From Trebouxia sp. TZW2008 (taxonomy: Eukaryota > Chlorophyta > Trebouxiophyceae > Trebouxiales > Trebouxiaceae), in contig BDIU01000088.1 of assembly GCA_002118135.1 (NCBI GenBank), forward strand, positions 124,001-188,000: a stretch of 64,000 nucleotides of DNA, given 5' to 3'. Of this stretch, positions 53,501 through 63,698 are shown in pieces. The notes under the pieces are model-generated. The model was not told the DNA's origin and made no database searches. It worked only from the letters and a program-made list of their open reading frames with translations. Positions within the stretch are counted from its first letter, which is position 1. Every line of letters starts with the position of its first letter. Both the position numbers and the translations under genes were made by a program.

Positions 53501-56500
53501 AGGCACAATTTAATGCAAAGGCAAAGGTAACAGCAGCAGTACCCCATGCAAAGGCTGCAGAGGCGCCATTGGTGAAGCAGGGCAGCTATGCTGTGGCATT
53601 GAGGCAGGCTCAGGAACCAGTCACCGAAAGGGCAAAGGCTGAAGGGGCAGTATCCATTGCAAAGGCTGCAGAGGCGCCGTTGGTGAAGCAGGGCAGTTAT
53701 GCAGTGGCAGTGAGGCAAGCCAGGTGGCGGGGGGAACGCCGTCAGAGGGAGATGGAAGCGCTGCGGGCTCAGGATGCTCAGCAGCGCGCAGCCAGCATGA
53801 AGCACTCTTCCCAGGTAAGCTGGGAATTGGCAAGTCTGTTTGAAGCTGATTTCGCTGTTTGCATACTTACAAGACATGCTTCTGATGGATCACTCTGCAG
53901 TTTTGAGGCTGGGTACTGCCTTGCTGTCAACAGCTTTTGTGCTCAGACAGCAACAAGCAACTTGCAAAACTGCATAAAGCTCAAAGAACAACAGTGGCAT
54001 CTTTGCTGCCATCAGCTGACCAGTCAATACTGATTGTACATGCCTCATATACCTGCACCGTGACGATGCATGCCTTGCGCTGGTGCAACACTTGCTCAAT
54101 TTACATTATTGCACCCGACCCCTGTGCTACATATTGTATGACTTATGCAAACATTGCATTGCTGTAGGGCGAGAAATCAAAGGGCAGAACAGCAACTCAA
54201 AGAGGCCTACTGATTGGCTCTTACAGCCACCCTCCCTCTTTTCTGCCACCCATCACCCCCCAGGGCTCCCCCCCTCACATTGATAGCACCCCCAGCCAGG
54301 CCAGGCAGCCTCACACACCACTAGTCTCAAGACCATCAACAGTGGTGTCAGCCAACTATAGATATGCCTCAACACTCGCCACAGAAGCCAGCTCAACATG
54401 CAGTGAGCCTGAGCCATTGACAGCCTGCCAGTCTGTAAGCAGTGGCATAGAAACTGTAGAGCAGGAGTTGAGCAGTCAAAAGGCAGGAATGTCAAAGCGA
54501 GAGGCAGATGTACCGTCTGCTGTGGGCAATGAGGAGGCTGGAAAGGCAAAAGGGAGCAGCCGAACGTCAGGCCTTCTGAAGCAACAGGCAGCCTCTGAGT
54601 CTGGAAGGGCAAGCTCAGGCCTGCAAGCCCAGCTGCGCCTGCAGCATCCCTTCACGCCCCTGACAGCAGCAGTGCAGCAAGACCTCCCTGCCAAACCCCT
54701 CAGGGGTCTCAGCAGGGGTCCCCAAAGCAGTCCACCCTGTGTGCAACAGCCACAGCTACAGCAGCAGCAACAGCAGCAGTCACGGCAGCTAGCACTGCAG
54801 CAGCAGAAGCAACTGCAGGCACAGTCTGTTGAAGAATGTCAGCTGCTCGCATCTCTGCAGAGACTTGATGTTCAGCTGGGCGTTGCGCACCCTCAGACTG
54901 GCTCACCCCAACATGCAGCGCACCCCAGCATTCTGTCTGAGCAAGAGGGCGAAGCCAACTGCTCTAACACCACCCAGGATGCACCACTTAAGGAGCCCAC
55001 AAGCTCAAGACAAGCTTCAGTGCGTGCTGCTAAGCACAGACCGCGCATGCGGAAGCAGCCAAGCGCCCTTGAACAGCCAAAGCCAGTACTGAAAGAGCCC
55101 TCAGTGCAAAGTGCATCAGGCAGCATTGCGTCAGTCAGACGTAATGCTGTGCCTATTAGAAGGGGAGCTTGGCCTCCACCGCCACATCCAGAGCAGGGCA
55201 GGGGCTCAAAGGCAGAAAGCAGGCCAAGGACAGAGGGCAGAACAGAGGGCACTTGCCCTTCTGCCTTGCCCTCACAGCAGGGCAGCAGCAGCAGGGCAGA
55301 TGGCAGTGCCAGGGGCGTTTGCTCTTCAGCTGTGCCTTCACAACAGGGCAGTACCCCTCAGGCAGGCAGCAGGAGACAGACGGGCAAGGCCAAGATGAAG
55401 AAGCATGGCCCAGGGTCCACAGCTGCAGGACCAGGGGTGCTTGACAGCGGGAAGGATGTCAGCAGTTCAGCAGAGGAGCGCTTGCTGCAAAGCTCTCTAG
55501 CAAGGCTGGATGCTCGTCTGTCTAGTTTGGCTGCCAGATGCACAGGCAAGTCTCTGCATGCTTCTGACAACTGGCGTGATGAACGCTGACATGATGATAG
55601 CTGGCACTTCTGTATTCGCATTTCATTAAGGTGCAGGCAAAGGCGTTTTGCCTTGAGCATGCAGCGGATGCTTGTCTCCCGCGTGTCAGCTTGACGTAGG
55701 TGCTTAGTGTACAGAAGCGCTATCTTGTCTGGCTGCCAGATGCACAGTCGAGCCTTCATGTGCTGCTGACAACTGGAATTGTCACGGCTGACGAGTCTGC
55801 AGTCACACTGCACAAATGGGCAAGCATCATTTTGGTCGCTCCAAGCAAAGACAGCCTGCAAAAAAATGAGCATCTTGAAGGTCCCTTTCAAGCAAAGGCG
55901 CGTCACTTTGAGCATGCATTGAATGCGTTGAATTCAGGACGCTTTTTGCTGCAGCTCAGCTTGAAATAGGTGTGCAACGTTTAGAGGCACTGTCTAAAGT
56001 GGCTGCCAGATGTACAGTCAAGCCAGCAAAGGCTGCTTGCACCAGCCCAACGGCATTGGTCAATGCTGTAGTTGCTTGCACTGCCACGAGCATGCAAGTC
56101 CATGCTGGATCAAGATGGAGACAGTTGATTGCTTCTGTACGTACCTAGATCGGCCTGCTGAGAGCCTGCCTAGCCCACGTTCACAATGAATCAATGAATG
56201 AAGATGTTTCAGAATTCTGTGCAGTTGACTATGAATGCGCTGGTGAACACAACCTGTTGATTGCATTGCTCCTGAAGAGAGGTCCATGGCAAACAGAAGC
56301 CTCGTGTATATGATGTCCGTCTCTAGTGAGCAGAACGAAGTGTCTGGTTCTGACCAATTTACTCGCATAGTCTTTCTGTATGAAGGCTCACAAGGGCGAC
56401 CCCCCGCAGCCCCTGCATTAGCCCCACTGACCAGGCAGCCTTCCTCCTTTCTGCCCCCAACCTCCCCTTCCAGCACACCCCATGGCTGCCTTCCGCCCTT

Positions 56501-58197
56501 CCCATCAGGAGCAAACAGAGGGGCTGAAGCTGCCCATCGAAGGCTGCCTGGGTCTTCAAATGGCAAAGTGCGGCCCAGTCCATCTGGAAGCCCACTGCAA
56601 CTGCCGAGGCTGCAGGCGTGCCCATCTGTGGCTTCAGCGCCTTGTACCTCTGGCCTGACACCCTCTAGAAGGCACTCAGGTGGGCATGCATGCAATTCTG
56701 TCATCGACATGATTGCTGTTCTTTACTGTGGCTGTTCCTCTTCTGCTGACACGTCTATAGGCGTGCCCATCTGTGGTTTCAGCGTCTTGCATATCTGGGT
56801 CGGCAGCCACTCAAAAGCATCCAGGTGAGCATAAATAGGAATACATTCATTTCTGCGTATGATTGCACTTCTGCTTAGTCCCTTGGCATCCTCATCCTCA
56901 TCCTCATCTGCTTGTTGACCATCTTTGGTGTCTTTTTGTGTTGTTTCTCTCCTTCTTGCGCAACAGGCTTGTTCACTAGTCTTGTGCTTGTGAGCAATCG
57001 ACACAAAGCATGATGAAAGTCTTGCTTGAGATGTCGTAATCATTGTGCTTGACAACACATCTTGGTTTGATCTCACAAGTGCAAGCTGATTGGGCAAGGT
57101 GCTAGCTGGGGTACCAATTGTATAACGTCAATCAGCTGAGTATGTTGTAAAACATGAGTGCAGGGCTTTCAGGCAAATCTGGAGCTGCAGCCAGGGCAGC
57201 TGTGCTAGCAAGGGGCCCCAGCGTTGCACAAGGCTTGACCAGGCAGACCCCTCCCCTCCACTGTGGGGAGCGACTCCATTTGCTGCCTGAAGGCCTGCCA
57301 AGTTTTGCTAGCACCTCAAGTGCTTCTGCCATGCAACCAGGCTGGCAGATGGAGGCGCTGCAGTCAAATGGCATGACGCACTTCTTGCCGTCAGTCCCTT
57401 CCTATTGGCAGCAGCAGCAACAATGGCAGCAGCAGCAGCAGCAGCATCTACATTCGTATGGCAGGAGGGACGGCCTTGTTCAGCAGCAGTGCATGCAGCC
57501 TATGCCGGCAAGCCTGCATCCTTTGTGTAGCAACCCTCAGCAGTCATGGGGCCCTGGTGCCCTTGCTGCCCCTAGCTTTGAGCAGTCAAACGCTTGTGCT
57601 GCTCAGCAGCAAAACAGTCGCTGCCAGACATCAGCAGGACCTCCAACATGGGAGCCAAACCAGCACGCACCCTTGGTCATGCCGCATCAGGCAGCAATGC
57701 ACCAGGTGCATATGCAAGCAGGCCTGGCAGCTTACCCAGCAGCTGCCTCAGCAGTGACTTCGGCAGTCAATGCAGCAGGGTCGCCTTGGGTGCAGCATGC
57801 TTGGTACCCTACCATGCCTGCAGGGCTTCAGCTACCCGTAGGCAACCCCTATTTGCATGCTGAGCCTAGTCAATCAAGACCTCAAGCATCAGCAGCAAAT
57901 CTGCCGCAGTCCAAGGACCAGCATGTGAGTGATGGGCATGCTGAGCATGTGTCCATCAAATCAGTGCTTCAGGGTCTGGAAAGAGATGATCAGCAAGCTT
58001 GCAGTGCTGTTTCAGGCACAGAAGCTTCACAGCATCAGTCACCTCAAATGCAGACGGCACATAGGCAGCAACCTGCTGCTGCAACACCAACTGTTGATGG
58101 CTCTGCCAGTGCTTACCCTCGCTTGCGCAATATGTCAAAAGGTCCACCACAGAGGGGTGTAATCAAGGCGTACAATCTTGAAGCTTTGATCGGTTGA
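50504..58197 (+). CDS. Large low-complexity coiled-coil protein, function unknown
   Basis: I do not recognise this family. Exons with matching phases: ~50504-50649 (start uncertain), 51036-51841, 52259-53814, 54168-55545, 56386-56679 and 57164-58197, giving roughly 1730 residues. It is rich in Ala, Ser, Gln and Pro. Visible features are a conserved-looking start of exon 3 (GGKHVKPWRAAKLIGPQAA), four repeats of KAAEAPLVKQGSYAVA spaced 105-111 bp (53338-53720), a highly charged helix RWRGERRQREMEALRAQDAQQRAAS, two related short helices ECQLLASLQRLDVQLG and EERLLQSSLARLDARLSSL, polyQ runs near 54760 and 57410-57446, and a basic C-terminus. The exon ending at 55545 is followed by GCAAGT, a GC-type donor; reading through instead would stop at 55589. 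A scaffold or cytoskeletal role is possible but not shown. Every listed exon stays open and phases agree, which supports one gene rather than three. Confidence 0.7.
53338..53725 (+). repeat. Four in-frame repeats, (K/A)LVKQGSYA(V/L) units
   Basis: Copies of TTGGT(C/G)AAGCA(A/G)GGCAG start at 53353, 53458, 53569 and 53680, spacing 105, 111 and 111 bp. Each encodes A-(D/E)-A-(P/T)-LVKQGSYA followed by a Gln/Ala-rich spacer. The units are inside one exon and translated. Confidence 0.95.
55628..56035 (+). repeat. Two ghost copies of the LSSLAARCT exon end
   Basis: The exon end 'ttggctgccagatgcaca' (to 55545) recurs near 55731 ('ctggctgccagatgcaca') and near 56000 ('gtggctgccagatgtaca'). Both are flanked by further shared bases such as 'aggcgttttgccttgagcatgca' and 'caaggcgcgtcactttgagcatgca' (given approximately). 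Neither copy has an open frame joined to the gene. Confidence 0.75.
56757..56826 (+). pseudogene. Ghost copy of the exon end at 56679
   Basis: The text 'aggcgtgcccatctgtgg(t/c)ttcagcg' is shared with 56606-56630, and a donor (caggtgagc) is retained, offset about 153 bp. The reading of the copy diverges after ten codons. Confidence 0.75.
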
Positions 58198-58779
58198 CTT
58201 ATGTGTTTTGTCTGATTTGCAAGCCACAATGTCTTATGAAATTGTTTGTACAACTGTACTCCTCAAAGTATTCTCCAAGTACCAATTGTGCTTGCCATGA
58301 CATCGCTAACCAAACAGACCTGCTGTACAAACGACGCTTGCTCATGATGGTGCCGTTGCTGTTGCTTTATCTGTGTGCGATGCTTGAAGGTGTTGCTGCT
58401 GTGAAAATTTTCGGTTAACAGTGAAACAGGAGCAACAACTCAGCAACAACTAATTGTACTCACCACCAGATGACTTTGTTGATGTCTCACTCTGCATTCT
58501 TACTGGTGACTTCGTTGGAGACATAGCAAAAACGTAGACGTGTCCCTGTCTTGTCTATGTATGGAGACAGCTTGCACAGCATGCTTAGTGGCATTCAGCA
58601 GTCTCTGATGCCATCACTTCACGGCAACAATACAACAAAAGGTGTTATCCCAAAACAGGATGCTTCTGCATTTGGAACGCTGACATGTAGCTCACTCATA
58701 ATCCGCCGACTCAACACTACTGACTGCGAGGAATGTGAACAACATTTGTGAAGAGCTGCAGCCAAACATGCTCAATTCA
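58198..58779. other. Convergent intergenic region
   Basis: The 3' ends of the unknown gene (+) and the hydrolase gene (-) meet here. Nothing coding was recognised. Confidence 0.5.
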
Positions 58780-59974
58780 TCAGTCAGAGGCAAAATCTGT
58801 TGCAAAACGCATTATGACTTCTGCTAGCTCTATTGGACGACTGAGAAAAGGACTGTGACCAGCATCCATAGAATGAACAATCCAGTCCCCACCACTTTGC
58901 TTCATACTCATGTCCTGAAAGTCAACAGGCATCTGTGCATCTTGTGTGCAGCGGATGAATGCCATGTGTCCCTTGTAAGGCGAGGCTGCCCAGTCTGTGA
59001 CATAGCAAGGGCTGATATCTGTGACGCAGTTTAGTGCCATTGGACGTAAGTTTGATGCCGCATCTGAAGCCGTTGCAGCTGGAACATCTGGTGCATAAAG
59101 CTTGGAAGGGTCAGCAAAATTCCATATGCGCTTGTCTTCCTGCAGCAACAACACTCACATACAGTACTGTCATGCAGCCACATTGCCCAAGCCAATTCCG
59201 ATGCAACAGTCATGAGGCACATAGCTGAGTCATTCCAAGCATGCCCTGATTTACACCGGCGGACATTTCAATGTCCGCCGGTGTAATGATGACAATGCAA
59301 GCAGCATTGCATTTCATAGGGCGCATGCCTCTGCCGTCTGAAGCTTGGAGCGACTGCAATATGCCCTGGCTTAACTATGATGATACAACATGCAGCATAC
59401 ATGCTTTGCGCCTCAGCCAGGCATGATGATGACACCTCTTGAATTCAAGCACCATTGAGACAGCTTGTGTATTAGAACAATTTGCCGTTTTGTAAGCAGC
59501 CTTGACAGTCGTACAACCAAGCATAGAAGGTCTGAATCTCTTAAAATCCCTTACATCAACAATGAAGTCTCCAGGCCAGGAGCCATCTGGGAGCTTGCCA
59601 AATGAGGGGAGACCTTTGAATGCCAAAAAAGCGGCTACGAAGACGACACCTATAACACCTCCCATTTCTCCTCGAGCAGATCGTTCTGCCTGGCTGAAAC
59701 CTAGAGCAGCCGCCCCTCCAGCAAGACCTGCAGCTGAGTGACAGACAAGTAGGATGTCTTGATCCTTGTCTACCGAAGGCTGCAGCATCTGCCGCTGTAT
59801 ACCCACAATGTCTTTCGACATGTGACAAGCAGCAGGATCTGCAGAGTCTACGCTGGCTAATTGCTTGCAACAAACTGGATAACCGGCATCCTGCAAGGCC
59901 GTGATTAGGTCAGTCCAGTGGTGTGGTGTATGACATGCTCCCGGAACGATGACTATCATCGGTTTCGATGTCAT
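58780..59974 (-). CDS. Alpha/beta hydrolase (EstC-like)
   Basis: This is a small alpha/beta-hydrolase-fold esterase of the group that includes plant methylesterases/hydroxynitrile lyases and bacterial EstC. Two exons, 59974-59555 and 59139-58780, give 259 residues, typical length. The oxyanion-side PGACHTPHHW (residues 11-20) opens the fold. The nucleophile is Ser80 in the elbow LVCHSAAGLAGG. The likely acid is Asp207 (CTQDAQMP), and the base is His235 in MDAGHSPFLSRP, a motif shared by this group. No targeting peptide is visible. The ATG at 59974 directly precedes the first beta strand (KPMIVIVPG). Longer in-frame text upstream lacks an ATG. The natural ester or lyase substrate is unknown. 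The intron contains the perfect hairpin at 59251-59286. The gene is divergent from the nucleotidyltransferase-like gene, with only 83 bp between the two ATGs. Confidence 0.9.
59251..59286. repeat. Perfect 17-bp inverted repeat (2-base loop) in an intron
   Basis: TTACACCGGCGGACATT (59251-59267) and AATGTCCGCCGGTGTAA (59270-59286) are exact reverse complements with TC between. It lies in the single intron of the alpha/beta hydrolase gene and would form a strong hairpin in DNA or in the pre-mRNA. Confidence 0.95.
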
Positions 59975-60057
59975 GCTGCCGGAGTCCGGGACTCTGCTGC
60001 AACTCGCACTGCACCCCAGGCAGCAGTATCTTCTGCCTTTTCCGACTTGAACGTGCA
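59975..60057. promoter_or_regulatory. Very short bidirectional promoter region
   Basis: Only 83 bp separate the inferred start codons of the hydrolase (-) and the nucleotidyltransferase-like gene (+). Transcription start sites must lie inside or overlap the opposite gene. No TATA box is evident. Confidence 0.55.
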
Positions 60058-61230
60058 ATGGCAAGAAGTGCACTAGTCATAACGCCTGTCGTAAGTCGTC
60101 TTCCTGCCGCTTCCTCCAACTTCCTGCAGTCCGACTGCAGTCATTCTGAAAGTCAAAAGCGATGCACAACTTCCCCCAAGATCTGCAACAGCGGCATGGG
60201 CGGTTCCGCACTGAGCCAAAAAGCTCCCAGACTGTCAAGGGAGGAGTATAGCCGAGTTGTCGCTGAGCTGAAACCGTATCTTGCGCCGGAGTTTTATCTA
60301 CTTGTTGAGGAACCTCGCAGCTTCGCATCGAAAACGTCCTTTGGGGATGTTGACTTGCTTGCGACATCATGTCAAAAGGACTACAATGCTGTGCAAGTCT
60401 TTGGAAGCTCCGAAAGCAAGCGAAACCACAACATAAAGCACTTCGACTATCAAGGCTACCAAGTTGACGTGATCGAGATAGCTGAAGATCATATGGACCT
60501 CGCACGCTGGTTCTATGGCTATGGTGATACAGGGATGATAACAGGGATGTTCGTGCGCAATCTCGGGCTCAAGTTTGGTCTGGACGGCCTGACCTACAAA
60601 TGTGAAACCTACAAGGTCAAACTGTCTCATTACCTCAGGGACATATTGCATTTTTTGGGCTTAAGTCATGACGTCTGGAAGCAAGGTTTTGACGATCAGG
60701 AGGCTTTTTTCCGTTACATGGCGTCCAGCAAGTACTTCCGCCCATACTTCTTTTCCAGAAAGAACCCAGAAGTGCTTGAGCTAGATGCCGACAGGCGCAG
60801 AAAGGGCACTGCTGTCTTTGAAACCCCGACCATTTGGAATCATGAGGCGCGCTGTAGGCTTGCTGAGCGGCCAATGTTTCACAGCTGGATTGAGTTTGTG
60901 GAAACCCTGCCTGATGCAACTGACAAAGTAGATCCTGAACAGGTCAGGGCTGAATCTCTCAGGGTCTTTGGCAAAGAGGCTGTTGTCCAGGGCTTTGAAG
61001 ACGAGTTGAGTTTGACGAGACGTGTTAAGGTCAAGTTCAACGGTAAGCTTGCCATGGAATGGACCAACCAGCAAGTGAAAGGCAAAGATTTGGGCAACCT
61101 GACTGCAGCATTCAAGTCTGTATTCCCATTGGCACGGCTAGACCATATGTCACAAGATCAAATCCAGGAGGCTTTTGTCAGCTTAGAGAAAGGCAGACAC
61201 ACTGCTGCAGTTGAGGGACTAGCAACTTGA
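60058..61230 (+). CDS. Nucleotidyltransferase-like protein, intronless
   Basis: This single uninterrupted reading frame of 390 residues starts at the ATG at 60058. The first ~55 residues (MARSALVITPVVSRLPAASS) are Ser/Arg/Ala-rich and resemble an organelle transit peptide. The body shows a polymerase-beta-type nucleotidyltransferase pattern: SFGDVDLLAT with Asp97 and Asp99, and a third acidic residue in the strand YQVDVIEI (Asp137). LARWFYGYGDTGMITGMFVRNLGLKFGLDGLTY then follows, a segment I recall from uncharacterised nucleotidyltransferase-like proteins of large phages and giant viruses. The usual Gly-Ser before the DxD is replaced by KTSFGD. The later part (FRPYFFSRKNPEVLEL, FGKEAVVQGFEDE) has no known domain to me. 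The lack of introns in an intron-dense neighbourhood suggests retroposition or transfer. A TGTAA at 61353-61357, about 125 bp past the stop, is a likely poly(A) signal. Substrate and role are unknown. Confidence 0.75.
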   Translation: MARSALVITPVVSRLPAASSNFLQSDCSHSESQKRCTTSPKICNSGMGGSALSQKAPRLSREEYSRVVAELKPYLAPEFYLLVEEPRSFASKTSFGDVDLLATSCQKDYNAVQVFGSSESKRNHNIKHFDYQGYQVDVIEIAEDHMDLARWFYGYGDTGMITGMFVRNLGLKFGLDGLTYKCETYKVKLSHYLRDILHFLGLSHDVWKQGFDDQEAFFRYMASSKYFRPYFFSRKNPEVLELDADRRRKGTAVFETPTIWNHEARCRLAERPMFHSWIEFVETLPDATDKVDPEQVRAESLRVFGKEAVVQGFEDELSLTRRVKVKFNGKLAMEWTNQQVKGKDLGNLTAAFKSVFPLARLDHMSQDQIQEAFVSLEKGRHTAAVEGLAT

Positions 61231-62976
61231 GGCAATGCATATCTTGATAGCTTGAGTTGTACAAACAGCGTTGTACAGACAGCAATAGTAGTTGTGGTGC
61301 AGGATCATGCAGCTGTAGAGCAAACTGGAACTTGTACTGCATGTACATTTTGTGTAATGAACATATGTGACCCGTGCACAGCTCAGAGACATGTCAGTTC
61401 TGCCACTGTTGTTGAGGGTTGATATTGTCAGATGTCAATGTTGTCAAAGTTTATGGTCAGCCCAATGGGTCTGCTCAGCTTTCTGCACACAGCAGGGCTA
61501 GTCTTGACAGCTGTTTCGAGACAATTGAGTGATTTGTATCAATATAAACCCAGAAGGGTCCAAAACCGATTGATTTTGTAGCACCGAGGGATCCTGCACT
61601 AATGCCTTACAGCTGAGTACAGCATCCAGGACTTCTGCATCAGTAATGATCTGCAATACAGTGACTCGTGCCTGCGGTGTCTCTGGCAATCTCATAGCAG
61701 TTAGCTGTCCTTCCTGAAGGTAGTGTGGTTTGTGCCTGTAATTGTGCACGTTGCAATCATTATGCCGTTCATGTTGAGATGCAAAGTCTCAATGCAATCT
61801 CCACTTTTGACCAGATGATGCACATGCATGCTGATTGCCATCTAAACAAGGTGTCAGAGCAATGCTGTGGCTAAAGAACTGTTTGCAAATGCTGACAGCC
61901 TGCGGTGTGATCTGCCTGCCAAGGCTTGGACGTAAGTCTATATTATGCATTTGCTGCATGCGTGATCATGCCTATAAGCAGATAAACAAGAATGCAAGGT
62001 TGATGTTAGCATTTGCAGGAGCTGCTCGCAGATGCAGCGTGTTGCCGAGTGTCAGACCCAGATTGATGAGCCGCCCCAGCTTTGCTTGGTACATGCAACA
62101 AGTGACACGCCCTATGCAACAATTCAAGCAATTGCTGTCAGCAATGATGCATGAAAGCTAGGCTGCATGCCCACACTCAAGGGTCAGACATGTGCCTGCA
62201 CTTAGGCAAAGGTTACCAGGTCTAATCCTGTAGAAAACTTGGCTTGCATACATGTTTGACGAGAATCTGAAGAACATCTGGTGCTCTCAAGGCAGCTGTG
62301 CATCACGTCTGATTCTGCATCTGGAATGCCAAAAGAATGTAAAAAGCAACAACCTTATTACAACTGTTTGGGGAAGATTGAACCAAGCATCAAATCAGCT
62401 GAACAGGTCTTGGAAGCTGTTTGACGACAGTTATTTCAGCAAGGCTGCAACAATACATCACTACTTAGGTGGGCACAACAAAGTCTCTTGGTTTGTTGGG
62501 CTGCATTTCAATCCACGAATAACCTAAACCCGCTGCTCAACGCCAACTGAGCCCTGAAAGAGAGGCTGCAACCTTATTCAGACCAAAGGCAGCCTTCATT
62601 GCTTGCTTATTCAACTTAAAAGTCCAACAAGAGAGTGAGCTGAGTGACTTCAATTATGGTCAACTTGACTGTCTTTATTGGTGGTCAAGGGGTCTGCTGA
62701 GGCCATGACTCAGCGCCTCAGTAGTTGTGAGGCTGACCGGTCAGAACCTGCATTGCATCAGCTGGTCATCTATCTGCTTGCTGAACAGCATGTGTCTAGA
62801 CACATTGTGCAAGAACGCGTGGCCATGATTGCATTTGCCCCCAGTAACTACACAGTAAGCACAAAGAACAAGCCAAAAGCATGCTGATGCCGGACCAAGC
62901 ACTGCATGTTTGCTTTATGTCACAAGTCAGTATTGGGGATTAAACAAACAATGACTACGCACAAGCCAGTATGTAC
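61231..62976. other. Region with no firm gene
   Basis: This holds the 3' UTR of the nucleotidyltransferase-like gene. On the minus strand 61749-61498 there is an open stretch (PETPQARVTVLQIITDAEVLDA and onward to TAG at 61498) that could be the last exon of the gene on the right, but it has no recognised similarity. A plus-strand open stretch at 62678-62887 is similarly unsupported. Confidence 0.3.
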
Positions 62977-63698
62977 CTGTGCTAGATGAAGCCAATGAGG
63001 CTTGGCTTGCGTTCTTGGCATGACCGCTGCTTGCATCCTGCTCCTCGTTTGCATCTATTGCCTGCAAGACACGTGACATGTCAATGCTCAGCCAAGCTGC
63101 ATTTGGCAAAGTAACAATCTACAGAATAATCAGTGATAGTCCCTGCAACAACTGGATTACCAGGCATATCACTTCATGACATGCTGCAAGCAATGCTCAG
63201 GTCACATCAACTACTTGAATTTGCAAAGAGAAAGTTTCATTGCAGCAGAGCGCACTCCAATCATGCTCTGGCTCACCCATCTTCAGCTTATGTACAGGCA
63301 CATACAGACTAACAGCAAATGTGTTGAGATGCTTGCATGCTGGCTGGGCACTGTGCTCAGCCTCCACGCTGTAGCCATGGCAGCACTGCTCAGACATTCT
63401 GTGCTTATGTATGTCATGACAGCAATGCTCAATAACATGCAGAGGCATACTATAGACTTACAGCAAATGTGTTGAGATGCTTGCGAGCTTGCTGAGCATC
63501 AGGGGCAGCCTCCAGGCTGTAGTCATAGCCACGACGGGTAGACTGTGTGGACAAAATGCTTTCAGTGCGGCCCAGATCCCTGAGGGGAGCCCTCCTTGCA
63601 CCCCCTGGCCAAGCTGAGCTGGGCTGAGGGGCTGTTACATCTTCAGACAGGGCATAGTTGGGCCTGTTGTTCCTGCGCTCTTCCTCCTCTTCAGCAGC
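62977..63698 (-). CDS. Unknown gene, internal exons only (runs off right edge)
   Basis: Two exons look real on the minus strand: 63698-63462 (79 residues, beginning AAEEEEERRNNRPNYALSED, with PLRDLGRTESILSTQSTRRG and KHLNTFA) and 63061-62977 (AIDANEEQDASSGHAKNAS). Both have tgcag acceptors and gtaag/gtaca donors. The text is charged and Ser/Ala-rich, with an acidic-basic helix at the start. I do not recognise the family. The 5' end should lie beyond 64000, and the 3' end is not located. A partial ghost of the first exon sits between them at 63302-63380. Confidence 0.5.
63302..63380 (-). pseudogene. Ghost copy of the exon ending KHLNTFA
   Basis: It shares 'cagcaaatgtgttgagatgc' and 'cagcctcca-gctgtag-cat' with the donor end of the exon at 63698-63462, offset about 148 bp. 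The copy carries a stop and lacks an acceptor. Confidence 0.7.

Noticed and set aside
61498..61749. Minus-strand open stretch ending at 61498 as a firm terminal exon
   Set aside because: The codon pattern is plausible, but there is no similarity and no verified junction to the exon at 63061-62977, so it is mentioned only in the gap entry.
62678..62887. Plus-strand open stretch (ALHQLVIYLLAEQHV)
   Set aside because: There is no recognised family and no convincing partner exons. It overlaps the probable 3' part of a minus-strand gene.
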